Shown here: positions 11,575 through 22,600 of the stretch, one piece after another
How positions within the stretch are numbered: the stretch's first letter is position 1
Layout of the letters: the number at the start of each line of letters is the position of its first letter
Assembly (NCBI RefSeq): GCF_000004195.4
Contig: NC_030682.2
Location: forward strand, 153,637,510-153,701,509
DNA: 64,000 nt
Direction: 5' to 3'
Source of the DNA: Xenopus tropicalis
Taxonomy: Eukaryota > Chordata > Amphibia > Anura > Pipidae
Position numbers and translations under genes: made by a program
Notes under the pieces: generated by a model
The model's database searches: none
Seen by the model: the letters and a program-made list of their open reading frames with translations, nothing else
Told to the model about the DNA's origin: nothing

Positions 11575-13205
11575 TTACCTTGCCCCGAGTGTCCCACCGG
11601 GACCAACACATCTGTGCCCACCTTGCCCCGAGTGTCCCACCGGGACCAACACATCTGTGCTCACCTTGCCCCGAGTGTCCCACCGGGACCAACACATCTG
11701 TGCCCACCTTGCCCCGAGTGTCCCACCGGGACCAACACATCTGTGCCCACCTTGCCCCGAGTGTCCCACCGGGACCAACACATCTGTGCCCACCTTGCCC
11801 CGAGTGTCCCACCGGAACCAACACATCTGTGCCCACCTTGCCCCGAGTGTCCCACCGGGACCAACACATCTGTGCCCACCTTGCCCCGAGTGTCCCACCG
11901 GGACCAACACATCTGTGCCCACCTTGCCCCGAGTGTCCCACCGGGACCAACACATCTGTGCCCACCTTGCCCCGAGTGTCCCACCGGAACCAACACATCT
12001 GTGCCCACCTTGCCCCGAGTGTCCCACCGGAACCAACACATCTGTGGCCCACCTTGCCCCGAGTGTCCCACCGGGACCAACACATCTGTGCCCACCTTGC
12101 CCCGAGTGTCCCACCGGGACCAACACATCTGTGGCCACCTTGCCCCGAGTGTCCCACCGGAACCAACACATCTGTGCCCACCTTGCCCCGAGTGTCCCAC
12201 CGGGACCAACACATCTGTGCCCACCTTGCCCCGAGTGTCCCACCGGAACCAACACATCTGTGCCCACCTTGCCCCGAGTGTCCCACCGGGACCAACACAT
12301 CTGTGGCCACCTTGCCCCGAGTGTCCCACCGGAACCAACACATCTGTGCCCACCTTGCCCCGAGTGTCCCACCGGGACCAACACATCTGTGGCCACCTTG
12401 CCCCGAGTGTCCCACCGGAACCAACACATCTGTGCCCACCTTGCCCCGAGTGTCCCACCGGGACCAACACATCTGTGCCCACCTTGCCCCGAGTGTCCCA
12501 CCGGGACCAACACATCTGTGGCCACCTTGCCCCGAGTGTCCCACCGGAACCAACACATCTGTGCCCACCTTGCCCCGAGTGTCCCACCGGGACCAACACA
12601 TCTGTGCCCACCTTGCCCCGAGTGTCCCACCGGAACCAACACATCTGTGCCCACCTTGCCCCGAGTGTCCCACCGGAACCAACACATCTGTGCCCACCTT
12701 GCCCCGAGTGTCCCACCGGGACCAACACATCTGTGCCCACCTTGCCCCGAGTGTCCCACCGGAACCAACACATCTGTGCCCACCTTGCCCCGAGTGTCCC
12801 ACCGGAACCAACACATCTGTGCCCACCTTGCCCCGAGTGTCCCACCGGGACCAACACATCTGTGCCCACCTTGCCCCGAGTGTCCCACCGGAACCAACAC
12901 ATCTGTGCCCACCTTGCCCCGAGTGTCCCACCGGGACCAACACATCTGTGCCCACCTTGCCCCGAGTGTCCCACCGGAACCAACACATCTGTGCCCACCT
13001 TGCCCCGAGTGTCCCACCGGGACCAACACATCTGTGCCCACCTTGCCCCGAGTGTCCCACCGGGACCAACACATCTGTGCCCACCTTGCCCCGAGTGTCC
13101 CACCGAAACCAACACATCTGTGCCCACCTTGCCCCGAGTGTCCCACCGGAACCAACACATCTGTGCCCACCTTGCCCCGAGTGTCCCACCGGAACCAACA
13201 CATCT
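11575..13205 (+). repeat. Minisatellite, 43-bp unit
   Basis: About 38 copies of CCTTGCCCCGAGTGTCCCAC followed by CGGGACCAACACATCTGTG and CCCA. Two main variant sites mark copies: CGGGACC versus CGGAACC, and GTGCCCACC versus GTGGCCACC, the latter confined to about 12130-12540. Since 43 is not a multiple of three and the unit lacks stops in several frames, there are open frames of 500-600 codons in multiple frames on both strands. I do not treat them as genes. Confidence 0.94.
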
Positions 13206-14041
13206 TCGCGACATACATCGGCAGAACCATCCGTGGGATCCTTACCTGACTGGCACTGGTGGGAAATACCCCATGGAACACTGCAGGGTGAACGGAGACG
13301 CCTTGTTTATGAGGGATCTGCCCCCCCTTCCTTTGCTGTGAAGGGCATTACTGGGGGGACATTTTTTATATTATAGCTGTTATATTTAATTAAAAATGTC
13401 TGTAAATGTGCAGATAACTGGTATATTTGTCACTTACGTGTCCCTATATTTTTCTTCTGTGCTCCCCACTGGCCCATAAATACTCTGGTATTGCCCGGCC
13501 AGGTGCCCTAATCTGGGCAATAATCTGGATTGTAGGCGGTTACTGGGCCAGTTACCAAGGCATTGAGATTGCCCAGCAGGCCCCAAGCACTCTGCCTCAT
13601 GTGGCTTAACCCGGAGGAGCAGTGGGCGGTACCAGAACACCAGGTCCCTGGTTCAGAACCTTCAGGCCCCAGACCCAGTGTTGTTCATGGTGGAACATTC
13701 AGCTGAGTGTAAGTGATGGAACATTATGGCCTCGAGCCCAGTGTAACCGACAGCTGATTCTGCCCCCAGCCCTTTAGTTACCCCCTGACAGAACATTCAG
13801 TAAGGACAGTGGGGGTCTCGCAGTCCTGAGCAGTTACCTTGATTGAAGCAGATGTGGGTGTTTAATTAGTGTATTAATGAGTTGCAGCAGCTGCCATTTG
13901 CTAATGAGAGAGTGATTATCCCCCACATGACAGAAACCGACAGTTGGGAAGCTTTGGGCCACAGGAGTACTGGTGTCTGAGCAACAAGATCCAACATCAC
14001 TTGTACAGCCCTAAAATACAGTTGTAATAGCACCAACATTA
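13206..14041. other. Intergenic, possible 3' end of TBC1D20-like mRNA
   Basis: Single-copy DNA without a recognisable exon. It may contain the end of the TBC1D20-like transcript (see the poly(A) candidate at 13389). The gene on the other side, CYP11B, points towards it, so transcription converges here. Confidence 0.5.
13389..13394 (+). promoter_or_regulatory. Candidate polyadenylation signal ATTAAA
   Basis: ATTAAA in an A/T-rich stretch (TTATATTTAATTAAAAATGT) followed by GT-rich sequence (GTCTGTAAATGTG), the usual arrangement of a vertebrate poly(A) site. If used by the TBC1D20-like gene, its 3' UTR would be about 4.6 kb and would include both the 46-bp and 43-bp arrays. No transcript evidence is visible. 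Confidence 0.3.
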
Positions 14042-14640
14042 TGTGCCCCCTACTGTAAATGATAAGGATATTAGCAGTCACTGAGGGGTTCTGTGCCCCC
14101 CATATAAAGGCACAAGGCTGCAGGCTGAGTTATACAGGGAACTCTGAGTATCACTCATGTATTATAAGGGATAATGTACCCCCTACTGTAAATGATAAGG
14201 ATATTAGCAGTCACTGAGGGGTTCTGTGCCCATATAAAGGCACAAGGCTGCAGGCTGAGTTATACAGGGAACTCTGAGTATCACTCATGTATTATAAGGG
14301 ATAATGTACCCCCTACTGTAAATGATAAGGATATTAGCAGTCACTGAGGGGTTCTGTGCCCCCCATATAAAGGCACAAGGCTGCAGGCTGAGTTATACAG
14401 GGAACTCTGAGTATCTCTCATGTATTATAAGGGATAATGTACCCCCTACTGTAAATGATAAGGATATTAGCAGTCACTGAGGGGTTCTGTGCCCCCCATA
14501 TAAAGGCACAAGGCTGCAGGCTGAGTTATACAGGGAACTCTGAGTATCACTCATGTATTATAAGGGGTAATGTACCCCCTACTGTAAATGATAAGGATAT
14601 TAGCAGTCACTGAGGGGTTCTGTGCCCATATAAAGGCACA
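14042..14640 (+). repeat. ~132-bp tandem repeat, about 4.5 copies
   Basis: Repeated blocks marked by CCCCCTACTGTAAATGATAA, then GATATTAGCAGTCACTGAGG, then CATATAAAGGCACAAGGCTG. Block starts are about 14041, 14171, 14301, 14433 and 14568. Copies differ by presence or absence of CCCC before CATATAAAGG and by single substitutions. The last copy breaks off at AAGGCACAAGGCCAAGG. It looks like a dispersed element amplified in tandem. Confidence 0.85.
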
Positions 14641-15180
14641 AGGCCAAGGTGGTGCTGCATGTGGGGCAGAATTCTCTGCCCTGCGTGTGGTTAGATGCAC
14701 CGGCAGTTCCGCTTGTGGAGGTGGAGAAGTCAACAGCTACATATCCAGAACACTAGGGCAGCTGTTTATTGGTTGCATTTAGTCACATGTCTGCACACTT
14801 CTTCCATTCATGCATTGAAAGAGAATAACATTGCCTAACAAGGACTCAACTGATATTCTTCTTATTGGCTCAGACGGGCTCAGAGAAGACATGGCCGTCA
14901 CTGTTGCATTGGCCGTTGTGTGTGCCCTTGGGAGAAACGATAGGAACATCCCTCTGGGGGCAGAGTTACTGCAGTAGGACTGTGGGTACCCAAGGCATGT
15001 GGTATGGCTGTGCCCTGGCACCCTATGGGCACACTGGTAGCAGCTGCCAATAGGAAACACAGTGCCAGTAGGGACATTAGTACTCAGTTTCCAAGTGGAA
15101 TATAAAGTCTAAAATTGTTCCTTGTGCTTCTCCCAACAAAATGCTTTTGCTCTCGTTCCGGCTCCGCCTACAGGAAACTC
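14641..15180. other. Intergenic, nothing recognised
   Basis: Non-repetitive sequence with short open frames only. I see no conserved exon or RNA gene. Confidence 0.5.
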
Positions 15181-16520
15181 ATTAGGGGGTTGTTTTGGGG
15201 ACATGACTCTGTTATTGGGTTCTTCTTGGGAAATAAACCTCAAGTAGAAGCTGTTGGGAATTATCATTATGTTTGTTATATTTTCTTTCTTTTTGTTTAA
15301 AGGATTGTCCTTGGGAGATGAATGTTTGTTTGGAGATTCTTCATGTTCGTTCTTGTCAATGGGTTGTTTTTGGGAAATTATCATTCCTAGGAGATGGATT
15401 CTTGTCACATTGTTCCTGGAGAGGGAATTCTTGTTGGTGGATTGGTTTTTGGAAATAAAATCTTGTCCAAGGATTGTTTATGGGAGATGAATTCTCATCA
15501 GAAGGTTGGACCTGGTAACTGAAGGCTTTGAGATGATTGGTTTTGTGGGGTGAATTCTTCTCAGAAGATAATTTATTGGGAGGTGAATTCCTGTCGGAGG
15601 ATTGTTCCTGGGAACTGAATTCTTTTGTTGGGGAGGTGAATTCTTATTAGAAGATTTTCTGAAAATGAATCCTTTTTAGATGAATGATTTTGTGGGGTGA
15701 ATTCTTCTCAGAAAATTGTTTTTTGGGAGATGAGTTCTTGGCTGAGATTTGTTTTTGGGAGATGAATTCTTGGCTAAGATTTGTTTTTGGGAGATGAGTT
15801 CTTGGCTGAGATCTGTTTTTGGGAGATGAATTCTTGGCTAAGATTTGTTTTTGGGAGATGAATTCATGGCAAAGATCTGTTTTTGGGAGATGAGTTCTTG
15901 GCTGAGATTTGTTTTTGGGAGATGAATTCTTGGCTGAGATTTGTTTTTGGGAGATGAATTCTTGGCTAAGATTTGTTTTTGGGAGATGAATTCTTGGCTG
16001 AGATTTGTTTTTGGGAGATGAATTCTTGGCTAAGATTTGTTTTTGGGAAATTAATTCTTGACTGAGATTTGTTTTTGGGAGATGAATTCTTGGCTGAGAT
16101 TTGTTTTTGGGAGATTAATTCTTGGCTGAGATTTGTTTTTGGGAGATGAATTCTTGGCTGAGATTTGTTTTTGGGAGATGAATTCTTGGCTGAGATTTGT
16201 TTTTGGGAGATGAATTCTTGGCTAAGATTTGTTTTTGGGAAATTAATTCTTGGCTGAGATTTGTTTTTGGGAGATGAATTCTTGGCTGAGATTTGTTTTT
16301 GGGAAATTAATTCATGGCTGAGATTTGTTTTTGGGAAATTAATTCTTGGCTGAGATTTGTTTTTGGGAGATTAATTTTTTGGCTGAGATTTGTTTTTGGG
16401 AGATGACTTCTTGTCGGAGGATTATTTTTGGGAGATGTCTAATCTTGTAAACAAATTGTTCCTGAGAAATAATAATTCTTGAGAGATGAAATTGTCAGAT
16501 TGTTCCTGGAAAGTGAAATC
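15181..16520 (+). repeat. 34-bp minisatellite with degenerate flanks
   Basis: The core from about 15715 to 16405 holds about 20 copies of a 34-bp unit, GAGATGAATTCTTGGCTGAG followed by ATTTGTTTTTGGGA; most copies contain an EcoRI site, GAATTC. Variants include GAGTTCTTGG, GGCTAAGATT and AAATTAATTC. Both flanks (15181-15715 and 16405-16520) hold increasingly diverged relatives such as GGAGATGAATTCTTG. This gradient from homogeneous centre to decayed edges is typical of arrays kept uniform by unequal exchange. It lies just 3' of the CYP11B stop codon, so it may be in that gene's 3' UTR. Confidence 0.9.
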
Positions 16521-16690
16521 TTGTTACCAAAGATTTGTTTTTGGGAGGTGCTTTTTTCATTGCTCTTTTCAGATTTGTGGGTAGATGTTCTTTGGGGTTT
16601 AACTCTCTGTTACTAGTCTTATTATTGGCTTTACTAGTCTTATTATTGGCTGTAGGGTGCTGCCCAATTTGCGGAGACCTGGGTTCCAGC

Positions 16691-19600
16691 TCATACTGGT
16701 CGAAAGGTGAGAAGCGGAGGTTTTTCCGGCATCAGAATAAATCGAAACACAGTCTTGATGTCGTCTTTACAAACGGTGTTGATCTGGAAGTTCTTGATCA
16801 TCTGGAAGGTTCAACGTGAGAACGTAAAGATGTTTTATTGCCTATTATTCCCACACGTTCTAGTTCTACGTTTCCCCAGTAAATGATTAGTCGCATCCTT
16901 TCCATATCCTGACACCTGATACATTATATACTGTTGGCTCTATTGAGCACTGGGCTGGTTATGGGTTGGATTTTTGTATCCAATCTGCACGTTCAGTTTA
17001 TGCACCCCTTAATGCCCAGAATATGTTTGGGCTTTTATATCCGTGTTCATAATACTCACATGCATCAGAAAGAGCATCATCTCTGTCTCGGCGATCCTGC
17101 GCCCAATGCATTGGCGAGAACCGAATCCAAACGCCAGCGCCTTGAAATTGGTTTCATCTCTGCGCATCCAGCGCGTGGGGTCGTAACGCAGGGGGTTCTG
17201 AAAGAGCTCAGAGCTGCGCCCCATCGGGTACAGACCCACTTGCACCAGAGTCTGTGGATGGAAACCAAAGATATGAATATTAGCCCCACACTCAGTCGCA
17301 AAACTAAGCTCATGGCTGTAGGCAATTTGCACACTTACCCCTGCTGGGATGTGGTAATTCTGCAGAACAATGTCCTTCATAGGGTAACGCTGTACTGTAA
17401 TGCCCACGGGGTATAACCTAATGGAAGGGAATGGCAGTGTTTATACTGGGAACTCCGTGCCATTCGGGGATTAGAGGGGTGAAGGGATTAGAGAGCTTCT
17501 CATGGGAAGTGCAATTGGCCTACTAGAGAAGTAACACTGGTTCTTACTGGTCAATCAGGAGAGCGCTGAATGAAAGGGATTAGAGAGCTTCTGATGGGAA
17601 GTGCAATTGGCCTACTAGAGAAGTAACACTGGTTCTTACTGGTCAATCAGGAGAGCGCTGAATGAAAGGGGTTAAAGAGCTTCTCATGGGGAGTGCAATT
17701 GGCCTACTAGAGAAGTAACACTGGTTCTTACTGGTCAATCAGGAGAGCGCTGAATGAAAGGGATTAGTGAGCTTCTCATGGGGAGTGCTATTGGCCCACT
17801 AGAGAAGTAACACCGGTTCTTACTGGTCAATCAGGAGAGCGCTGAATGAAAGGGATTAGTGAGCTTCTCATGGGGAGTGCTATTGGCCTACTAGAGAAGT
17901 AACACTGGTTCTTACTGGTCAATCAGGAGAGAATGACACAGAGCGCTGATTGAAAGTAGCGGAGGGATCACCATAAACAAGATCATGGAAGTAGATTCTT
18001 GATTGGAACATAATCTGATTGGAACAGGTTGGTTTCCTGGTTGCAGCAGGTCCTTTCAATCTTGGGCAAGGATGGGTACGTATCATTGACGAGGTGCCCC
18101 ATAGAAATTCTGGTGCTGACTATGGTGGGCTCCATTTGCAACTGATGGGCTGCTCATATTTATGTTTCTTTAGGGAGATGAGGGTGTAAGATTCTGGTAA
18201 AATATAGATATATATTGTGGGCTCCTATATTTTATCAAATCTATAATGAAACCTTTCTTTAGTAGAGGAAACAGCCTAATTAGCTTAGCACCTGGGTGTC
18301 TGGTCCAAACAATAGGAGTTTCCTAATTTGGGGAAACAAAGGTACTGCTCTGGGAAAGGTTTGGTCACACCTAAACTCTAATTAACATTATCAAAGAGTC
18401 AAGGACACCGGAGCCAGCACTGAATGGATCCCTGGTGATATGCATAATCAGTTAGTTCAGGAAGGACAGATGTTGACTACATGACAATTTGCCTATCCAA
18501 AATGGAGGACGGGTAACTTCCTGTAACTGACTGGTATGTGCTAGCATCATTCAAATGGACCAATCAGGAGAGACTTCTAGAAAGTTCTAGAATCCACCCC
18601 TCTCTCCTGTATATAGGTTGGCTTCAGTAGGGCATATGGAGACTCAGGGCCAGGAGAGAAGTGACCACCTTACCAGATCAGAGGGAATCCTGACATCACG
18701 GACCAGACACTTAGATCAAACCTAAGGAGAGGTATACTTAGGCTGTATAATCTTCTAGAGTAGAGGTTTCATAGAGTGGGTTTATATGGTGTGGTGTGGG
18801 ATTATTATTATTTAGGTGGCTGGGTCCCTGTGTTTCATTTGAGTGTATTTAGTTAAGTAAGTATTGTGTATATTTGTCGTATATTGTTTTGTATTACCCT
18901 TTTGTGTTATTGTAGTCTATTGTTTATCCATTTTATCTGCTTTATGATTTATGTTTATGTAAATATTTGTTTCCAATTAATATAAAATCATTTTTACACT
19001 TATTGTTCAGTGATCTCTTTGCCACCCTATACTGTAGAACTTTAGTTATATTAATAATCTTACAAGGGCATGGGCCTGGGTTATGGTTCAAGGAAGGCCT
19101 AGGGTACTTACCTTAGGGTTTCTTTGATGGCCCCTTTCAGAAGTGGCATTGAGTTAAGTAGCTGGTTCATATCTTTAGGACACTGACCTTCTGCCCTCTT
19201 TATCTCTGCCCTCAATTCCTGTTGCACCGATGGGTTCCGGGCCAGTTCAAAGAGAGTGAAGAGGAGAGGCATGGCCGTCTGTGGGCAGAGAGATTAATGA
19301 GGGGTACAGAAGGCAAATGGGGGGCTGCAATGTACATTGCCCAAGGCTTGGCCGTTACTACTCTGCATTTATACATCATATTCCGCCACACAATGGGTTG
19401 GTAGGACTTATAGGCAGGGCAATAACAACCCTGGGCACTGACCCCAAGAACTTACTCACATATGGAGAATTTATCCCCAACTCACTCAGATAATTGCACA
19501 GGGGCTGAGTGGCACTCAGTACAGAGATATGTACTCTATAGGCTGGATCTGTCTGGAATTAAAGAATGATACCGGGGCTTTTGTTATCTTGGGGCATAGT

Positions 19601-22600
19601 GTTCGGCCCTACTCTGCAACAAATATCCCTCTAGCAATGGGGCAGATAGAGATACGCAAGCACCTCCCATAGTTTCATGCAACAATAACACATCTAAGGC
19701 CTTTGGGGTAAGTTCCACCATTGCACTCTGGTCGGGACAGACTAGGCCCATTCTTCCGGGCAGTTTTACCCCAGGTTATTCAGAACCATAAGGTGACATT
19801 TTTCAGCTCAAACATCAGATAGGGCCACAGAATTGTCTGTACTGGGATCTCTGATTGGGCCATTGCAGGACCTTTTTGTTCATAAGCCTCTAGTGTTACT
19901 TTGACTTGATGTCCTGGGACCATCATGCAGTTGGGACCGGGCATCTTGTTAAACATAAGGGAAAGTGGATGTGAGAAAGTGGATCTCTCAGTAGGACAAT
20001 GAACTCAAGGCAAAGTAACACTGGAGCCTCGAGGACAAATAGATGAATGTTCCGCAGTGATCCAATCACAGCCCTGGGGATTTCGGCCACTTGTTGCAGA
20101 TATATGTGTAGCAGTGGGACAGGGATCCCCTTGTGCCCATCTCACCGTGTCCACCCCTCCAGCCATCAGTTCTGTGACATTGGCCGTAATGGAGTCCAGA
20201 GGAAGTTCTCCCTGTAGTAACAGTTCCGCCATGATTCCCGAGTATCCCCTCTCTTGCCCAAGGCAGAACTCTTGGTAGATGTTCTGGATACATCTGTCCG
20301 CTGTAGAGAAAGAGGCAGGAACCGGAGTTCAGTAGGGAGCACCCAGAGTACAAAACATAACTGTTGCCCCTCAGGAACCATAAAGCATGAGTACATCATA
20401 TAGTACATGTGCACTCTGGAGCCCCTCAGGCCTTCATCCGGCAGAGCAGGAGGGGTCCTTCCACTGGGGGCCTCCCTCTAGTATTTGTGGGCAACTCCCA
20501 GTTAAGCAGCAGCTGAACGACAGGAGTCTGGACTTCCCTCTGCATCAACATGGGACTAGTTCTTTGCCATGGGGTGTGGATCTGGGAGAAGCCAACTGAA
20601 ACCAAAAGAAATTCTGAAGATTCTACATCTTACCCTGCTGGAAAATGACATCCCAGGCCTCCATGTGCTGAGTCCAGAGGGCACTGTCAGTCAGGCGCAG
20701 GAGTTGGTGCGGCAGGTACACAAGGGGTAGGGTGGTTTTTATCATTGTCTCTACAGCTCGGATGAAACGAAGAGAATCCTCATTGGGGTGTTCCTCCAGG
20801 AGCCCAAGGCGCTGCCCATACAGAACGTAACCACTGGCTACAAAAACACAAGGCAAATGCTTATGTGGGGGAATTGGGGGTGTCGTGTCTGTTCTGTATA
20901 TTATGCCTCACTGGCCTTCCCACTCCTGGGTGCAAGGTCATACCGGCAGAAAGGGCCTGATTGTACAACAAGGGACATGGTGGCCTTCCCACTCTTGGGT
21001 GCAAGGTCATACCGGCAGAAAGGGCCTGATTGTACAACAAGGGACATGGTGGCCTTCCCACTCTTGGGTGCAAGGTCATACCGGCAGAAAGGGCCTGATT
21101 GTACAACAAGGGACATGGTGGCCTTCCCACTCTTGGGTGCAAGGTCATACCGGCAGAAAGGGCCTGATTGTACAACAAGGGACATGGTGGCCTTCCCACT
21201 CTTGGGTGCAAGGTCATACTGGCAGAAAGGGCCTGATTGTACAACAAGGGACATGGTGGCCTTCCCACTCCTGGGTGTAAGGTCATACCGGCAGAAAGGG
21301 CCTGATTGTACAACAAGGGACATGGTGGCCTTCCCACTCCTGGGTGCAAGGTCATAGCGGCAGAAAGGGCCTGATTGTACAACAAGGGACATGGTGGCCT
21401 TCCCACTCCTGGGTGCAAGGTCATAGCGGCAGAAAGGGCCTGATTGTACAACAAGGGACATGGTGGCCTTCCCACTCCTGGGTGTAAGGTCATAGCGGCA
21501 GAAAGGGCCTGATTGTACAACAAGGGACATGGTGGCCTTCCCACTCCTGGGTGACACAGAAAGAAGGGCTATTGGGCATGCTTTATGCCACTCCCACTTT
21601 AGGGTCATACAGATTAAAGAATATGATGTCTTCAGTATGCAGAGCCTGACTAACACATCAGAGCACCCAAGGCAAACCCCAAGCCCCTGTGGCAATCCCC
21701 CCTCCCACTCTGCATCTCTCATACCACCCCCCTACCCTCCTTGCTGCCTCCCGTCTGCCATCACTTTCCCTGTCACTTCCCCTGTCCCCTTCATAATCCC
21801 TTGGGGCAGAGTTAGAAGCATTCCTAATACCCCCCTGCTGTTGGTGCCCTTGGCACATTCTGCCTACCCTTAGTTGTGGCCGTGGCAGTATGACACAAAG
21901 GACAGAAGGGAGCAATGGTAAACACTGGAAAATGTGACCAAGTACGTATGTCTCAAGGCCAATCAAATGGGTTTGCAGTTGATGTGCCCCAAATCCATTA
22001 TTTTGGGGTTTGACCAAATCCAAAATCTTTCATGGAAGATTCAGGCAAATCCTGAACTGAATCTGAACCCCAGGGAAAGGAAGGGCTAACTCGAGGAATG
22101 AGGAAAATTGTGTGACCAAAAAATAATTTTGGATTGATTTCCATCCAGCACTTGAACCCGGCTAAATGCGGATCCTGCTGAAAAAGGCTTGGATTTGGCC
22201 GAATCCCAAACCAAATCCAGGGTTTGATGCATCCGGGGTTTGGAAATATTGGTGCAACAATAATTGATGAGGGGTCTGTAAAGCTACTTGGGGAGAGGCA
22301 TGTGGACAGGGACTATTTTCTAGGTGGAAAGGACTTGAGGGTCCCTTGGGGACAGGAACAGTATGGACAGAGCTAGGAGGCTAAAGGGCAGTTTATTTCA
22401 GTTGGAACCCACATGACTGAGTAACTGGAGGGGTCAGGAGAATAAATAGTCTCACCTTCCATTGTGAATCGGAACAGATCAGCATAAAGGTCCACTGTCA
22501 GTGTCCCCCGGGTGTTTTTGTTGATTCGTCTCATTAAAAAGGACACAAAGTCATTGGCCACTTCATCCAGAAAGGGAAGGAACTTTTTCACCCCAGTCAA

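Noticed and set aside
11534..13376. Several 500-600 codon frames on both strands
   Set aside because: The 43-bp unit is stop-free in several frames; all frames encode the same rotating peptide.
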